Positions 51,618-62,934 are shown, numbered from the stretch's first letter. The stretch: 64,000 nt of DNA from Leucobacter aridicollis (GCF_013409595.1 NZ_JACCBD010000001.1:2356001-2420000); one strand, 5' to 3'. Notes: generated from the letters alone by a model not told the origin. Numbers and translations are program-made.

Positions 51618-53453
51618 TTACTTCCCGAGGCGCTCGCGCAGCGCGTCAAGCTCAGCGGTCAGCGCCTGGGGCAGGCGGTCGCCGAATTGCGCGAAGTACT
51701 CCTCGGTGAGGTCCGCCTCAGCGAGCCAGGAGGCCGGGTCGATCGCGAAGATCTTGTCAAGATCCTTCTCGACCTCCTCGATGCCCGTGAGGTTGAGCTC
51801 GCCCGGTGCGGGGATCGTGCCGACGGCGGTCTCGACGCCGGTGTGCTCGCCCTCGACGCGGCGAATCACCCAGTCGATGACGCGCGAGTTGTCGCCGAAG
51901 CCCGGCCACATGAACTTGCCGTCCTCGTCCTTGCGGAACCAGTTGACCTGGAACATCTTCGGCGCGTTCTCGCCGAGCTGCTCCCCCATCTCGAGCCAGT
52001 GGCCCCAGTAGTCGGCCATGTTGTACCCGCAGAACGGCAGCATCGCGAAGGGATCGCGGCGAAGCTCGCCAACGGTGCCCTCCTGCGCAGCGGTCTTCTC
52101 AGACGAGATCGTCGCACCGACGAAGACGCCGTGGTTCCAGGAGCGCGACTGCGCGACGAGCGGCACGTTGGTCGCGCGGCGACCGCCGAAGAGGATCGCG
52201 TCGAGCGGCACGCCGTCCTGCTCGTACCAGTCGCGTGCGAGCGACGGGGTCTGCTGGATCGGCACCGTGAACCGCGAGTTCGGGTGCGCCGCCGGACGGC
52301 CCGACTCGGGCGTCCAGTCGTTGCCCTGCCAGTCGATGAGGTGCTCGGGAACCGTGTCGGTCATGCCCTCCCACCAGACGTCACCGGTGTCGGTGAGCGC
52401 GACGTTCGTGAAGATCGTGTTGCCCCAGAGGGTCTCCATCGCGACCGGGTTCGTCGATTCGCCGGTGCCGGGAGCGACGCCGAAGAAGCCTGCCTCGGGG
52501 TTGATCGCGTACAGGCGGCCGTCCTTGCCGGGGCGGAGCCAGGCGATGTCGTCGCCGATGGTCTCGACCTTCCAGCCGGGGATCGTCGGCTGGAGCATCG
52601 CGAGGTTGGTCTTGCCGCAGGCCGAGGGGAACGCGGCCGACAGGTGGTAGTCCTTGCCGGTCTCGGTGTTCGTAAGCTTCAGGAGGAGCATGTGCTCGGC
52701 GAGCCACCCCTCGTTCTTGCCCATGACGCTCGCGATGCGCAGCGCGAAGCACTTCTTCGAGAGCAGCGCGTTGCCGCCGTAGCCCGAGCCGTACGACCAG
52801 ACCTCGAGGGTGTCGGGGAAGTGCGTGATGTACTTCGTGTCGTTGCAGGGCCACGCCGAGTCCTCAGCGCCGTCGACGAGCGGGGCGCCGACCGAGTGCA
52901 CCGTGCGGACCCATTCGCTGCCCGGGGTAATGCCGTCGAGCGCCTGCTGGCCCATTCGGGTCATGATGCGCATGTTGAGCACGGCGTAGGGCGAGTCGGT
53001 GATCTCGATGCCGAGCTGCGTGATGGCGCCGCCGACGGGCCCCATCGAGAACGGCACGACGTACATCGTGCGGCCGCGCATCGAGCCCTCGAAGAGTGGC
53101 ATGAGCTCGGCGCGCATGGCGGCGGGCGCGACCCAGTTGTTCGTCGGGCCGGCGTCGGCCTCGTCCTCCGAGCAGATGAACGTGCGGTCCTCGACGCGCG
53201 CGACATCGGCGGGATGCGAGCGGGCGAGGAAGCTGCCCGGGCGCAGATTCTTGTCGAGCGGGATCAGCGATCCAGCCTCAACCATCTCGCTGGTGATGCG
53301 GTTCCATTCGTCCTGCGAACCGTCGCACCAGAGAATCGAGTCAGGCTGCGTGAGCTCCGCAACCTCGGTGACCCACTGCAGAACCTCTGCGTTGTCGGTC
53401 GTGGCGGTCTCGCGAACGAGATCAGTGATCGAAGCGAGAGTAGCGTTACTCAT
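51618..53453 (-). CDS. pckG: Phosphoenolpyruvate carboxykinase (GTP)
   Basis: This 611-residue GTP-type enzyme converts oxaloacetate and GTP to phosphoenolpyruvate, CO2 and GDP. The catalytic cysteine and kinase-1a P-loop read [13 protein letters not shown], and the kinase-2 region includes [20 protein letters not shown]. The substrate-binding segment MRTMYVVP-like ([17 protein letters not shown]) and the [11 protein letters not shown] block are intact. Actinobacteria use the GTP form for gluconeogenesis. The divergent RamB-type regulator suggests control by acetate or propionate status. Confidence 0.96.
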   Translation of the reverse strand: MSNATLASITDLVRETATTDNAEVLQWVTEVAELTQPDSILWCDGSQDEWNRITSEMVEAGSLIPLDKNLRPGSFLARSHPADVARVEDRTFICSEDEADAGPTNNWVAPAAMRAELMPLFEGSMRGRTMYVVPFSMGPVGGAITQLGIEITDSPYAVLNMRIMTRMGQQALDGITPGSEWVRTVHSVGAPLVDGAEDSAWPCNDTKYITHFPDTLEVWSYGSGYGGNALLSKKCFALRIASVMGKNEGWLAEHMLLLKLTNTETGKDYHLSAAFPSACGKTNLAMLQPTIPGWKVETIGDDIAWLRPGKDGRLYAINPEAGFFGVAPGTGESTNPVAMETLWGNTIFTNVALTDTGDVWWEGMTDTVPEHLIDWQGNDWTPESGRPAAHPNSRFTVPIQQTPSLARDWYEQDGVPLDAILFGGRRATNVPLVAQSRSWNHGVFVGATISSEKTAAQEGTVGELRRDPFAMLPFCGYNMADYWGHWLEMGEQLGENAPKMFQVNWFRKDEDGKFMWPGFGDNSRVIDWVIRRVEGEHTGVETAVGTIPAPGELNLTGIEEVEKDLDKIFAIDPASWLAEADLTEEYFAQFGDRLPQALTAELDALRERLGK

Positions 53454-53538
53454 ACCGTCGAGTCTCCTTGGGGTTTCGTCGAACCGGGCTGTATTTCTAT
53501 TCTCGTAGGCGCTGTTACCTCCCGTTCACCAAATCGGC

Positions 53539-53571
53539 TGTCAATTTTTCAGCTTTTTGACATATAGTCAA
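53539..53571. promoter_or_regulatory. Three TTGAC half-sites upstream of the RamB-type gene
   Basis: TGTCAA (53539-53544), TTGACA (53557-53562) and GTCAA (53567-53571) lie in the pckG/ramB-like intergenic region. The last two form the 15-base dyad TTGAC-N5-GTCAA just upstream of the ATG at 53575. They suggest autoregulation and possibly control of pckG. Confidence 0.45.
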
Positions 53572-53574
53572 CTT

Positions 53575-55044
53575 ATGGGCCCACAACTCACTCCCTCGCT
53601 GAGCGCAGCCACCGTCGATCGACTTGTCCTCGGCAAGCGCCTCAGGCACTATCGCAACCAGGCCGGCCTCACCCTCGAGCAGCTCGGTAGCAGGGTCGGC
53701 GTCGTACCGAGCCAGCTCTCCCTCGTCGAGAACGGCAAGCGCGAGCCAAAGCTCACACTCATCCAGGCCATCGCTCGCGAACTTGGCGTCGATCCCGGCG
53801 AGCTCCTGAGCGAGGAGGCGCCCGACAGGCGCAGCGAGCTCGAGATCGAGCTCGAACGGGCCCAGAGCACACTCGGGTACGAGCAGCTCGGGCTCCCGAG
53901 GATCCGCACCCCGCGTTCGCTGAACGACGAGACGCTCGAGGCGCTCATCGGCCTGCATCGCGAGCTCGCCAGGCGCACCCGCGCGGCGGAGACGACATCC
54001 GAAGAGGCGCGGCGAGCGAACACCATGATCCGTCTCCAGATGCAGCAACGCGACAACTACCTGCCTGACATCGAGCTCATCGCCTCCGACCTCATGCGGC
54101 GCATCGGCCACACCGTCGGCGCGGTGACGCACCGCGACGTCGCGATGCTTGCCGAGCTGCTCGGCTTCACCCTGATCTTCGTCGACGACCTCCCCTCGAA
54201 CACGCGAAGCATCACCGACCTCGAGAACGGGCGCATTTATCTGCCGCCCACGTCGATCCCCGGCGGGCACGGCCTCCGGTCGCTCGCGCTGCAGGCGATG
54301 GGCCACCGCGTGCTCGGGCACTCCGAGCCCAAGAGCTACGCGCAGTTCCTCGAACAGCGGCTCCAGATCAACTACTTCGCGGCCGCCTGCCTGCTCCCCG
54401 AAGCGCGCGCGGTGGACTACCTGCAGCAGGCGAAGCGCAACCGCAACCTCGCCATCGAGGACTTCCGCGACGCATTCGGGGTGACCCACGAGGCGGCGGC
54501 CCACCGGTTCACAAACCTGGCGACCCGACACCTCGACCTCCGGGTGCACCACTACCGCACCGACGGCTCCGGCGCGCTCGTGCGCGGGTACGAGAACGAT
54601 GGCAAGCCGTTCCCGACCGACGAGGGCGGCGCGATCGAGGGCGAGCTGCTGTGCGCGAAGTGGGGTGGACGGACCGCGTTCCACCGCCAGAACCGCACGA
54701 GCGAGTTCTATCAGTTCACCGACACCCCGAACGGCACCTACTGGACGAGCGTGCAGACCGGCGAGGCCGAGCAGGGCCCGTTCGCGATCGCCTGTGGCGT
54801 GCAGTTCGACGACGCCCGCTGGTTCCGCGGCCGTGACACGCAGGTGCGCAAGCGGTCGACCTGCCCCGACACGGCATGCTGCCGCACCGCTCCCCCAACG
54901 CTTCGCGAGCGCTGGGAGGGCAAAGCCTGGCCGAGCGCCCGGATGCACCAGCACGTCCTGACGCCGCTCCCAACGGGAACCTTCCCCGGCGTGGACGACA
55001 CCTCGATGTACGAATTCCTGTCAAAGCACGCGCCGGAGTTGTAG
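53575..55044 (+). CDS. RamB/ScfR-type short-chain fatty acid regulator (XRE + ImmA/IrrE)
   Basis: This 489-residue protein has an XRE helix-turn-helix (about 13-75: LRHYRNQAGLTLEQLGSRVGVVPSQLSLVENGKREP), a central IrrE-like domain in which GHRVLGHSEP occupies the usual HExxH position without its glutamate (so probably not a peptidase), and the C-terminal ScfR domain with a conserved cysteine set (CPDTACCRTAPP). It resembles RamB of Corynebacterium, which controls acetate and related pathways. ATG 53575 follows the dyad. It sits divergent from pckG. Confidence 0.88.
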   Translation: MGPQLTPSLSAATVDRLVLGKRLRHYRNQAGLTLEQLGSRVGVVPSQLSLVENGKREPKLTLIQAIARELGVDPGELLSEEAPDRRSELEIELERAQSTLGYEQLGLPRIRTPRSLNDETLEALIGLHRELARRTRAAETTSEEARRANTMIRLQMQQRDNYLPDIELIASDLMRRIGHTVGAVTHRDVAMLAELLGFTLIFVDDLPSNTRSITDLENGRIYLPPTSIPGGHGLRSLALQAMGHRVLGHSEPKSYAQFLEQRLQINYFAAACLLPEARAVDYLQQAKRNRNLAIEDFRDAFGVTHEAAAHRFTNLATRHLDLRVHHYRTDGSGALVRGYENDGKPFPTDEGGAIEGELLCAKWGGRTAFHRQNRTSEFYQFTDTPNGTYWTSVQTGEAEQGPFAIACGVQFDDARWFRGRDTQVRKRSTCPDTACCRTAPPTLRERWEGKAWPSARMHQHVLTPLPTGTFPGVDDTSMYEFLSKHAPEL

Positions 55045-55069
55045 GGCTGCGGCTCGCCGATCCGGCCCA

Positions 55070-55131
55070 TCCCAAACTTTCCGTTCCTTCCCTAATGACC
55101 GGGGTATTTGGGCGCGAATGGAAAATTGGGG
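55070..55131 (-). repeat. Interspersed palindromic element, copy 3
   Basis: CCCAAACTTTCC (55071-55082) faces GGAAAATTGGG (55120-55130), with inner CCCTAAT/ATTTGGG pairing. The minus strand carries the 13-base core CCAAATACCCCGG that is identical in copy 2. It lies downstream of the RamB-type gene. Confidence 0.65.
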
Positions 55132-55206
55132 GGTGGTAGGGCCGGAGGGCGAGGCTGCGGGCGGAGCTGCGGACGGGGCGCCTGCAGTTCGAGGCCGGGC
55201 ACGCAA

Positions 55207-55240
55207 AAGGCCGCGAAACCCCAGGGGGTCTCGCGGCCTT
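55207..55240 (-). terminator. Terminator of ndh
   Basis: AAGGCCGCGA-ACCCC and GGGGT-TCGCGGCCTT pair over 15 bp with one A-C mismatch, 70 bases downstream of the ndh stop. It may also serve the convergent RamB-type gene. Confidence 0.65.
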
Positions 55241-55309
55241 CAACGCAACGCGCTACTCAGACGTGCAACGGCTCACGCGAGCCACGGCTTCTGAGCGCGG
55301 GAGCCGACC

Positions 55310-56650
55310 TTAGTCAGCGGCCGGGCGCGGACGCGACGCGAACTCCTCGAAGATCGCGCGCGGCTCGGTCACTGCCTCGATGTTGACAATGTCGCGGCTG
55401 AGGAAGAAGTGTCCAACCCAGCCACCGAACACGCGCCACTTGCGCTCCCACGTCGGGATCGCGAGGCCGTGGTAGAACCGGTGCGCGAGCCAGGCGATGT
55501 AGCCCTTGAGCGTGAAGTTGCCCGAGCGGAACACACCGGTGTTCATGCCGAGGCCCGCGACTGCGCCCTGGTTCTTGTGGTTGTAGTCGACGACGCCCTC
55601 GCCGCGCAGCGACGCAACGATGTTCTTCGCGAGCAGGCGGCCCTGGCGGACGGCGTGCTGTGCGTTCGGGACGCAGAAGCCGCCGGGGCCGGGGGTCGAG
55701 GAGATGTCGGGGACCTGCGACGTGTCGCCTGCGGTCCATGCACCCTCAACGATCTCGCCCTCTTCGGTCGCGACGCGCAGCGACGGCGTACCGACGACGT
55801 GGCCACGAGCGCCGATGGGGAGGTCCGTTCCGCGAAGGAACGGGCGGGGCATGACGCCTGCGGTCCAGACGATGAGGTCCGACTCGTACTTCTCGCCAGT
55901 CGACAGCTCGATATTGCCGCCCTCGGCGCTGGAGAGCTGCGTGTCGAGGTGGATGTTCACGCCGCGGCGGGTCTGATCCTTGACGACCCAGTCAGCGAGC
56001 CCCTCGGTGACCTCGGGCATGATGCGCCCCATTGCCTCGACGAGGTGGAACTTCGTCTCGTCGAAGGTGATCTCCGGGTAGCGGCGGAGCAGTGCAGTCG
56101 CGAACGAGCGCAGCTCGGCGACCGACTCGATGCCGGCAAACCCGCCACCAACGACGGTGACGGTGAGGAGGCGCGCGCGCTCAGCCGAATCCTTCGGAAG
56201 CGACGCGGCGCGCTCGAAGTTGCCGACCATGCGATCGCGGATCGCGACGGCCTCTTCGATGGTCTTCATGCCGATGGCGCGGTCGGCGATACCCGGGATC
56301 GGGAACGTACGCGAGACCGAACCGGTCGTGATGACGATCTGGTCGTACTCGAAGTCGTACGCCTCGCCGGTGTTCGGCGTGATCGTTGCGGTCTTGGTGG
56401 CGTGCGAGATGCCGGTCACCTTGCCCGCGACGTTCGCGGTCTTCTTCAGGTGGCGGCGCCGCGCCACAACCGCGTGGCGGGGCTCGATCGAGCCGGCTGC
56501 AACCTCGGGGAGGAACGGCAGGTACGCCATGTACGGAAGCGGGTCAACGATGGTGACCTCTGCCTCGCCAGCACGGAGGAGCTTCTCGAGCTTCCATGCG
56601 GTGTAGAAGCCGGCGTAGCCGCCGCCGACGATCAGAATCTTCTTCGCCAC
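55310..56650 (-). CDS. ndh: Type II NADH dehydrogenase (Ndh)
   Basis: This 446-residue monotopic flavoprotein transfers electrons from NADH to menaquinone without pumping protons. The FAD-binding Rossmann motif ILIVGGGYAGFYTAWKLE is at the N terminus, and the NADH motif TVVGGGFAGIESVAELRSFA is central (about 170). The C-terminal amphipathic part (WRVFGGWVGHFFLSRD) anchors it to the membrane. GTG 56650 follows AAGGAGA. It follows the eno-divIC-DUF501 group. Confidence 0.93.
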   Translation of the reverse strand: MAKKILIVGGGYAGFYTAWKLEKLLRAGEAEVTIVDPLPYMAYLPFLPEVAAGSIEPRHAVVARRRHLKKTANVAGKVTGISHATKTATITPNTGEAYDFEYDQIVITTGSVSRTFPIPGIADRAIGMKTIEEAVAIRDRMVGNFERAASLPKDSAERARLLTVTVVGGGFAGIESVAELRSFATALLRRYPEITFDETKFHLVEAMGRIMPEVTEGLADWVVKDQTRRGVNIHLDTQLSSAEGGNIELSTGEKYESDLIVWTAGVMPRPFLRGTDLPIGARGHVVGTPSLRVATEEGEIVEGAWTAGDTSQVPDISSTPGPGGFCVPNAQHAVRQGRLLAKNIVASLRGEGVVDYNHKNQGAVAGLGMNTGVFRSGNFTLKGYIAWLAHRFYHGLAIPTWERKWRVFGGWVGHFFLSRDIVNIEAVTEPRAIFEEFASRPRPAAD

Positions 56651-56859
56651 GAAGCGATCTCCTTGATGATCAAATGTGCACAAAATGCAGGCTGCAAGGT
56701 GCGCCCGCTTGTTTGCGCGGGAAGCCAGCTGGGCAAGATTCACCCAACCCGAACCACTTTACCTGCAAATATGCTGCGGATCGTCACAAACAGCGAGACG
56801 GCGCACTCAGGCCGATGATTCTTCGCCGACTCGGCACAAATCCCGCAGCTAATGCGCGT

Positions 56860-57342
56860 TTAGGCGCTCCAGCCGGAACGCTCGAGCGCCAAGTCTCCAA
56901 TCGGGTTCACACCGGGGCCAGCTGCGAGCGAGTGGCCGATCAACGCATGGAGGCACTTCACGCGAGTGGGCATACCGCCAGCGCTGATTCCAGCGAGCTC
57001 CGGGACCTCGCCAATCGCATCGCGATCGGCAATGTACTGCTCGTGAGCGCGCTGGTAGGCAGCCCGCAGTTCCTCATCCTCGGCGAGCATCTCGTTGAAC
57101 TCGACCATCATGCCCGCGGCCTCGAGGCGCGATGCCGCAGCAACGACCTCCGGGTGCGACAGGTAGTAGAACGTCGGGAACGGCGATCCATCGGGCAGCC
57201 GAGGAGACGTCGCCACGACCGTTGGGCTGCCGTCGGCGGCGCGCGCGGCAATACCGACGACTCCGCGAGCCTCGCGACCGAGCTGCTCACTCACCGCCGC
57301 GATGTCTGCTGCTGTCGGTTCGGGGAATGGGGGCCGGCTCAC
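56860..57342 (-). CDS. DUF501 domain protein
   Basis: This 160-residue protein contains the DUF501 pattern VVATSPRLPDGSPFPTFYYLSHP and CLHALIGHSLAAGPGVNPIGD. DUF501 is almost always downstream of divIC in Actinobacteria; its role is unknown but the conserved cysteine and histidines (KCLHALIGHS) suggest a metal or catalytic site (inference). GTG 57342 overlaps the divIC stop by four bases (57339-57342). Confidence 0.9.
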   Translation of the reverse strand: MSRPPFPEPTAADIAAVSEQLGREARGVVGIAARAADGSPTVVATSPRLPDGSPFPTFYYLSHPEVVAAASRLEAAGMMVEFNEMLAEDEELRAAYQRAHEQYIADRDAIGEVPELAGISAGGMPTRVKCLHALIGHSLAAGPGVNPIGDLALERSGWSA

Positions 57343-57800
57343 TTGCTGCTCCTTGCGGCTTCGTCTTCTGATGGGGTGTCGGGCACCGCTGTGCCCGAGG
57401 CGATGACCGAGCCAAGGAGATCCTTCGCCCAGTTCCGCTCGACCTGGGTGAGGTCTGCGCTGGTCTCTTCCTGGGACTCGACAGGCAGCACAACATCCGA
57501 AATGATGCTGAGCTGAGTCTCGCCAGGAAGCACATACGAGAGTCGATCGCGCGCCTGAGCACGCACGTACGACGGGTCCTTCCAACGCGTCCGCTCGGCG
57601 TCGATCTCCTCGACGGCCTCGCGGTGCTGCCGGACGCTCTCGCGCAACTGCGCAATCTCGCGCTGCTGCTGCACAAACGTCGAAATGTTCGGGCTGAGGA
57701 TCAGCGCCCCGGCAACCACCGAGACGACCACGACGACGGTGAAGACACTGAAGCGCAGACTCGCGACCCACGCCGCAATGTCTGCGCCCCAGTTCTTCAC
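57339..57800 (-). CDS. Septum formation initiator (FtsB/DivIC)
   Basis: This 153-residue bitopic protein has one transmembrane helix (about 16-38: FSVFTVVVVVSVVAGALILSPN) and a short coiled coil (FVQQQREIAQLRESVRQHREAVEEID), then the ARDRLSYVLPGET segment of DivIC. It stabilises the divisome. The C-terminal tail is acidic. It lies between eno and DUF501 as in other Actinobacteria. Confidence 0.92.
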   Translation of the reverse strand: MKNWGADIAAWVASLRFSVFTVVVVVSVVAGALILSPNISTFVQQQREIAQLRESVRQHREAVEEIDAERTRWKDPSYVRAQARDRLSYVLPGETQLSIISDVVLPVESQEETSADLTQVERNWAKDLLGSVIASGTAVPDTPSEDEAARSSK

Positions 57801-57827
57801 CGTGTACTCCTCAGATCAGGCGAGAGG

Positions 57828-59156
<1,329 letters not shown>

Positions 59157-59203
59157 TCACAGTGTAGAGGGTGCGGGGCTCATCACCCCTGGAGATCAGG
59201 CCA

Positions 59204-60499
59204 TTACTCGCCGAGTTCGCGCCACGACAGCGCCGCCGCGTCGCGGTCCCCCGGACGCACGCTCGCGAACCGCTGAAAGCCCTCGGTTTCGAGCCTGGCG
59301 AGCAGCGTCTTCATGTTCTTCTGGCGCTTCTCGAGGCGCACGCGCAGCCCGTCCGCGACGAGTGCGCGTTTGAGGCTCATGAGATCGTCAAGCGGGGTGT
59401 CGGCGTCGGCGACGAGCGCGACCGCTGCCGGGCCCGAGCTCGTGTCGAGTTCGATGAGGTCGACGACGCGCTCGAAGCCGATCGAGAATCCCACCGCCGG
59501 CACGTCCTGGCCGAGGAAGCGACCGATCATGCCGTCGTAGCGGCCGCCGCCGCCAACGGAGGATCCGGATCCCGGGTGCGCGATCTCGAAGATCGTTCCC
59601 GTGTAGTACCCCATGCCGCGCACGAGGGTCGGATCGAAGCGGATCTCGACGCCCTCGGGGAGGCCGCCATCGAGCGCCTCGCCGAGCGTGACGAGGCTCG
59701 CGACGCCGTCTTCCGCGGCTCCAGCAGGCAGCACCGCCGCGATCGCCTCGCGGGTGACCGGGATGCCCGCGGCGAGCGCCTGATCGACGCCCTCGAGGAT
59801 CCCGCGCATCGCCGCCGCGGCGGGCTCGTTCGTCTCCGCGAGCTCGGCCGTAACGCCGTCGACGCCGATCTTATCGAGCTTGTCGATGGTGATGAGCGCG
59901 CCGGACTGCTCCTCGGGTGCGAAGCCGCAGTGGTCGAGGAGGCCGAACAAGATCCGGCGATCGTTGACGCGAATCACGCAGTCCTTCAGTCCGAGCTGCG
60001 CGAGCACCTGCGACGTCGCGGTGATGAGCTCGATCTCTGCGATGACGCCGGATTCTCCGATGATGTCGATGTCGGCCTGCACGAACTGCCGGTAGCGTCC
60101 CTTCTGTGGGCGCTCGGCCCGCCACACCGGGGCGATCTGGATCGACCGGAACACGGGCGGCAGCTCCGAACGGTGCGAGGCGTAGAAGCGCGCAAGCGGC
60201 ACCGTGAGATCGAAGCGCAGGCCAAGGTCGGCAAGCTGCTCGGGATCGCCGGCCTCAGCGGCTGCGGCGAGCGCCTCGGGCTTGATTCCCCGCTTCAGAA
60301 TCGAGAAGCTCAGCTTCTCGTTGTCCCCGCCGAGACCCGAGTGCAGTCGCGCGTGGTCTTCAACGACGGGCGTCTCGATCTCGTCAAAGCCGTGCGAGCG
60401 GTAGACGCCGCGAATGATGCCGAGCGCGTGCTCCCGGCGGGCTTTGTCGGCTGGCAGAAAGTCGCGCATGCCGCGCGGCGGGTTCACTGGGTTAGCCAT
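59204..60499 (-). CDS. hisS: Histidyl-tRNA synthetase
   Basis: This 431-residue class II synthetase contains motif 2 (RAERPQKGRYRQFVQADIDI), the histidine-specific segment GYYTGTIFEIAH and motif 3 (VGFSIGFERVVDLIE). An anticodon-binding domain makes up the last about 95 residues. ATG 60499 (MANPVNPPRGMRDFLPAD) fits the family; a frame from 60622 adds an unconserved stretch overlapping the palindromic element. It charges tRNA-His. Confidence 0.95.
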   Translation of the reverse strand: MANPVNPPRGMRDFLPADKARREHALGIIRGVYRSHGFDEIETPVVEDHARLHSGLGGDNEKLSFSILKRGIKPEALAAAAEAGDPEQLADLGLRFDLTVPLARFYASHRSELPPVFRSIQIAPVWRAERPQKGRYRQFVQADIDIIGESGVIAEIELITATSQVLAQLGLKDCVIRVNDRRILFGLLDHCGFAPEEQSGALITIDKLDKIGVDGVTAELAETNEPAAAAMRGILEGVDQALAAGIPVTREAIAAVLPAGAAEDGVASLVTLGEALDGGLPEGVEIRFDPTLVRGMGYYTGTIFEIAHPGSGSSVGGGGRYDGMIGRFLGQDVPAVGFSIGFERVVDLIELDTSSGPAAVALVADADTPLDDLMSLKRALVADGLRVRLEKRQKNMKTLLARLETEGFQRFASVRPGDRDAAALSWRELGE

Positions 60500-60580
60500 G
60501 GGTCCCATTCTTTCATGTCGCGCGGGGGTGTCCGGCCCACAGCCCGCCGGCCAGGGATGCGTCGGGCGCCCCAGCATCAC

Positions 60581-60656
60581 CCCCACCGACCTTTCTCTAC
60601 GGATTGACGTAGTTGCGCGCACTCGTAGTACGTCAGAACGTAGAGAAAGTTGGGGC
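60581..60656 (+). repeat. Interspersed palindromic element, copy 4 (diverged)
   Basis: A perfect 11-bp pair CTTTCTCTACG (60591-60601)/CGTAGAGAAAG (60639-60649) and inner GACGTA/TACGTC make a stable hairpin. The outer ends (CCCCCACC and GTTGGGG) match the ends of the other copies. The core differs from copies 2 and 3, so membership is tentative. Confidence 0.5.
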
Positions 60657-60693
60657 CCGGTGGCAGGAGGGCGGAAGCGCGGAACACAGCACC

Positions 60694-60730
60694 AGGAGTG
60701 GCCCCGACACGACGTGTCGGGGCCACTCCT
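60694..60730 (-). terminator. Terminator of actP
   Basis: A perfect 17-bp stem (60694-60710 with 60714-60730, core GTGGCCCCGACAC) with a GAC loop, 39 bases downstream of the actP stop, on its strand. Confidence 0.85.
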
Positions 60731-60769
60731 CTGTCGCAGATCAACGGACCGGCGGCCGGGCGGCGGCGT

Positions 60770-62413
60770 CTATTGAGCCACCGGCGGCTCCGCACCGTAC
60801 CCGGTCAGCTCACGCACCTCCATCTCAGCGGCGCGTTTCTTTGACTCGACAGTCTTGTCGGTAATCGAGCCAAGCCAGGCAAGCAGGAACCCGACCGGGA
60901 TCGAGATGATGCCTGGGTTCGACAGCGGGTAGATCGCGAAGTCGACGCCCTCGCCAAACATCGAGTTCGGCTGGCCCGACACCACGGGAGAGAAGATGAT
61001 CAACCCGACCGCCGTCACCAGTCCACCAATCATCGACCAGAGCGCGCCACGCGTGGTGAACCGCTTCCAGAAGAGCGAGAACAGGATCGTCGGAAGGTTC
61101 GCAGACGCGGCCACCGCGAAGGCAAGCGCAACGAGGAACGCCACGTTCTGACCTTGCACGCCGATTCCGCCGACGATCGCGACCACCCCGATCACGATCG
61201 TGGTGTAGCGCGCGACCCGGACTTCCTGCTTCTGCGTGACGTTGCCCTTCTTAATGACGCTGGTGTAGATGTCGTGCGCGAACGAGGCCGACGCGGTGAT
61301 CGTCAGCCCCGCGACCACCGCGAGGATCGTCGCAAACGCGACCGCCGAGATGAACCCCAGCAGCACCGGCCCGCCGAGCTCGGCGGCAAGGAGCGGTGCG
61401 GCCGAGTTCACGCCGCCCGGTGCGGAAGCGATGGTCTCTGGCCCGACGAACGCCGCGGCGCCGTACCCGAGCACGAGCGTGAACAGGTAGAAGATTCCAA
61501 TGAGCCAGATCGCCCAGACGACCGACTGCCTCGCAGCCTTCGCCGTTGGCACCGTGTAAAACCGCATGAGCACGTGCGGGAGACCGGCGGTGCCGAGCAC
61601 AAGCGCGAGCGCGAGCGACACGAAGTCGAGCGGCATCGCCCCGTACTGGATTCCGGGCGCGAGGATCGCCTCGCCGTTCGTGTTCTCAGGGTTATTGACG
61701 GCGGCCTCGAGCACGGCAGCGAAGTTGAAGCCCTTCAGCGCGAGCACCCAGATGGTCATCGCCGCGGCGCCGAGGATGAGCAGCGCGGCCTTGATGATCT
61801 GCACCCAGGTCGTCCCCTTCATGCCGCCGATGAGCACGTACAGGATCATCACCAGCCCGACGACCGCGACGACCAGCGACTGACCGAGAGAGTCGTCGAC
61901 GCCGAGCAGCAGGGAGACGAGCCCGCCAGCGCCTGCCATCTGGGCGAGCAGGTAGAAGAACGTCACCGCAAGGGTGGTGATCGAGGCCGCCATGCGAACC
62001 GGCCGCTCCTTCAACCGGAACGACAGCACATCCGCCATCGTGAACTTCGCCGTGTTGCGCATGAGCTCGGCGACGAGCAGCAGCGCAACGAGCCAGGCGA
62101 CGAGGAACCCGATCGAATAGAGGAACCCGTCGTAGCCGTTCACCGCGATCGCGCCACAGATCCCGAGGAACGAGGCCGCCGAGAGGTAGTCACCAGCGAT
62201 CGCGAGGCCGTTCTGGCGCCCGGTGAACGATCGACCGCCGGCGTAGAAGTCCGCCGCCGTCCGGGTGTTCCGGCTCGCCCGAATCACGATCACCATCGTG
62301 ACGGCGACGAACGCGAGAAAGATCGAGATGTTCAGGACGGGATTCTGGTCCGCGGCCCCGACACTCTTCAGGATGCCCGCTGGCGCGGTCATCATGGAGA
62401 CGCCGACATTCAT
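60770..62413 (-). CDS. actP: Cation/acetate symporter ActP
   Basis: This 547-residue SSS-family transporter has about thirteen helices. Family marks are ADFYAGGRSFTGRQNGLAIAGD near residue 53, FLGICGAIAVNGYDG and GTAGLPHVLMRFYTVP. It takes up acetate (and possibly propionate) with a cation. Its ATG overlaps the DUF485 stop by four bases, as in other DUF485-actP pairs. A second ActP C terminus starts at 63828. Confidence 0.94.
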   Translation of the reverse strand: MNVGVSMMTAPAGILKSVGAADQNPVLNISIFLAFVAVTMVIVIRASRNTRTAADFYAGGRSFTGRQNGLAIAGDYLSAASFLGICGAIAVNGYDGFLYSIGFLVAWLVALLLVAELMRNTAKFTMADVLSFRLKERPVRMAASITTLAVTFFYLLAQMAGAGGLVSLLLGVDDSLGQSLVVAVVGLVMILYVLIGGMKGTTWVQIIKAALLILGAAAMTIWVLALKGFNFAAVLEAAVNNPENTNGEAILAPGIQYGAMPLDFVSLALALVLGTAGLPHVLMRFYTVPTAKAARQSVVWAIWLIGIFYLFTLVLGYGAAAFVGPETIASAPGGVNSAAPLLAAELGGPVLLGFISAVAFATILAVVAGLTITASASFAHDIYTSVIKKGNVTQKQEVRVARYTTIVIGVVAIVGGIGVQGQNVAFLVALAFAVAASANLPTILFSLFWKRFTTRGALWSMIGGLVTAVGLIIFSPVVSGQPNSMFGEGVDFAIYPLSNPGIISIPVGFLLAWLGSITDKTVESKKRAAEMEVRELTGYGAEPPVAQ

Positions 62414-62778
62414 GGTGTATCTCCTTCGGTGCGTGCTGCCTGCTGCTCGAGGTCCGCCCGCAGGGCCTCCGCAAGCGGGTCAATGTTTCTGTTCGTGTAC
62501 ATGACATACGCGGTGGTGATTGCGAACGTTGAGACGAACTGCAGCAGGCCGAACCACAGGCCAACGTTCATTCCGAGCAGCGGAGTCGCCATGAACTCGT
62601 GGGCGAAGGCTCCCAGAAACACGTAGAGCAAAAACCACACTAGGAACGCCGCGGCAAGCGGGAACACGAATTTCCGGAGTTTGCTTCGCAGCTGCTGGAA
62701 CTCGGGGCTGGCCTGCACCGCCTCGTAATCGATCGGGTCCGGCCCGCTCTCGGCGGGTAGAACACTTTCTTCTGACAT
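62410..62778 (-). CDS. DUF485 membrane protein (YjcH-like)
   Basis: This 122-residue protein has two hydrophobic helices (FVFPLAAAFLVWFLLYVFLGAFA and LWFGLLQFVSTFAITTAYVMY) typical of DUF485, the small partner gene of ActP-type symporters. AAGGAGG precedes the ATG. It is cotranscribed with actP. Its function may be stabilising the symporter (inference). Confidence 0.93.
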   Translation of the reverse strand: MSEESVLPAESGPDPIDYEAVQASPEFQQLRSKLRKFVFPLAAAFLVWFLLYVFLGAFAHEFMATPLLGMNVGLWFGLLQFVSTFAITTAYVMYTNRNIDPLAEALRADLEQQAARTEGDTP

Positions 62779-62934
62779 ACGGGCCTCCTTTGCCCTGTCA
62801 TAGCTTGTCAGGTAGGGGAGCGACGGCCACGGAAGCGGCGTCCACCCGAATCCTGAGAACCGCTCGATTGCGGTCTGGTGCCGATGCTAGAAATCGTGAT
62901 AGGCATTCAGTACCCCCAAAAGTTGGGAGCATAT

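Noticed and set aside
51558..53567. 669-codon frame antisense to pckG
   Set aside because: Covers the terminator and an essential well-conserved gene on the other strand; no ribosome site.
62912..62927. CCCAA-AAG-TTGGG hairpin as a palindromic-repeat copy
   Set aside because: It is only five base pairs and lacks the inner core; it is better explained as part of the regulator leader or a RamA-type box.
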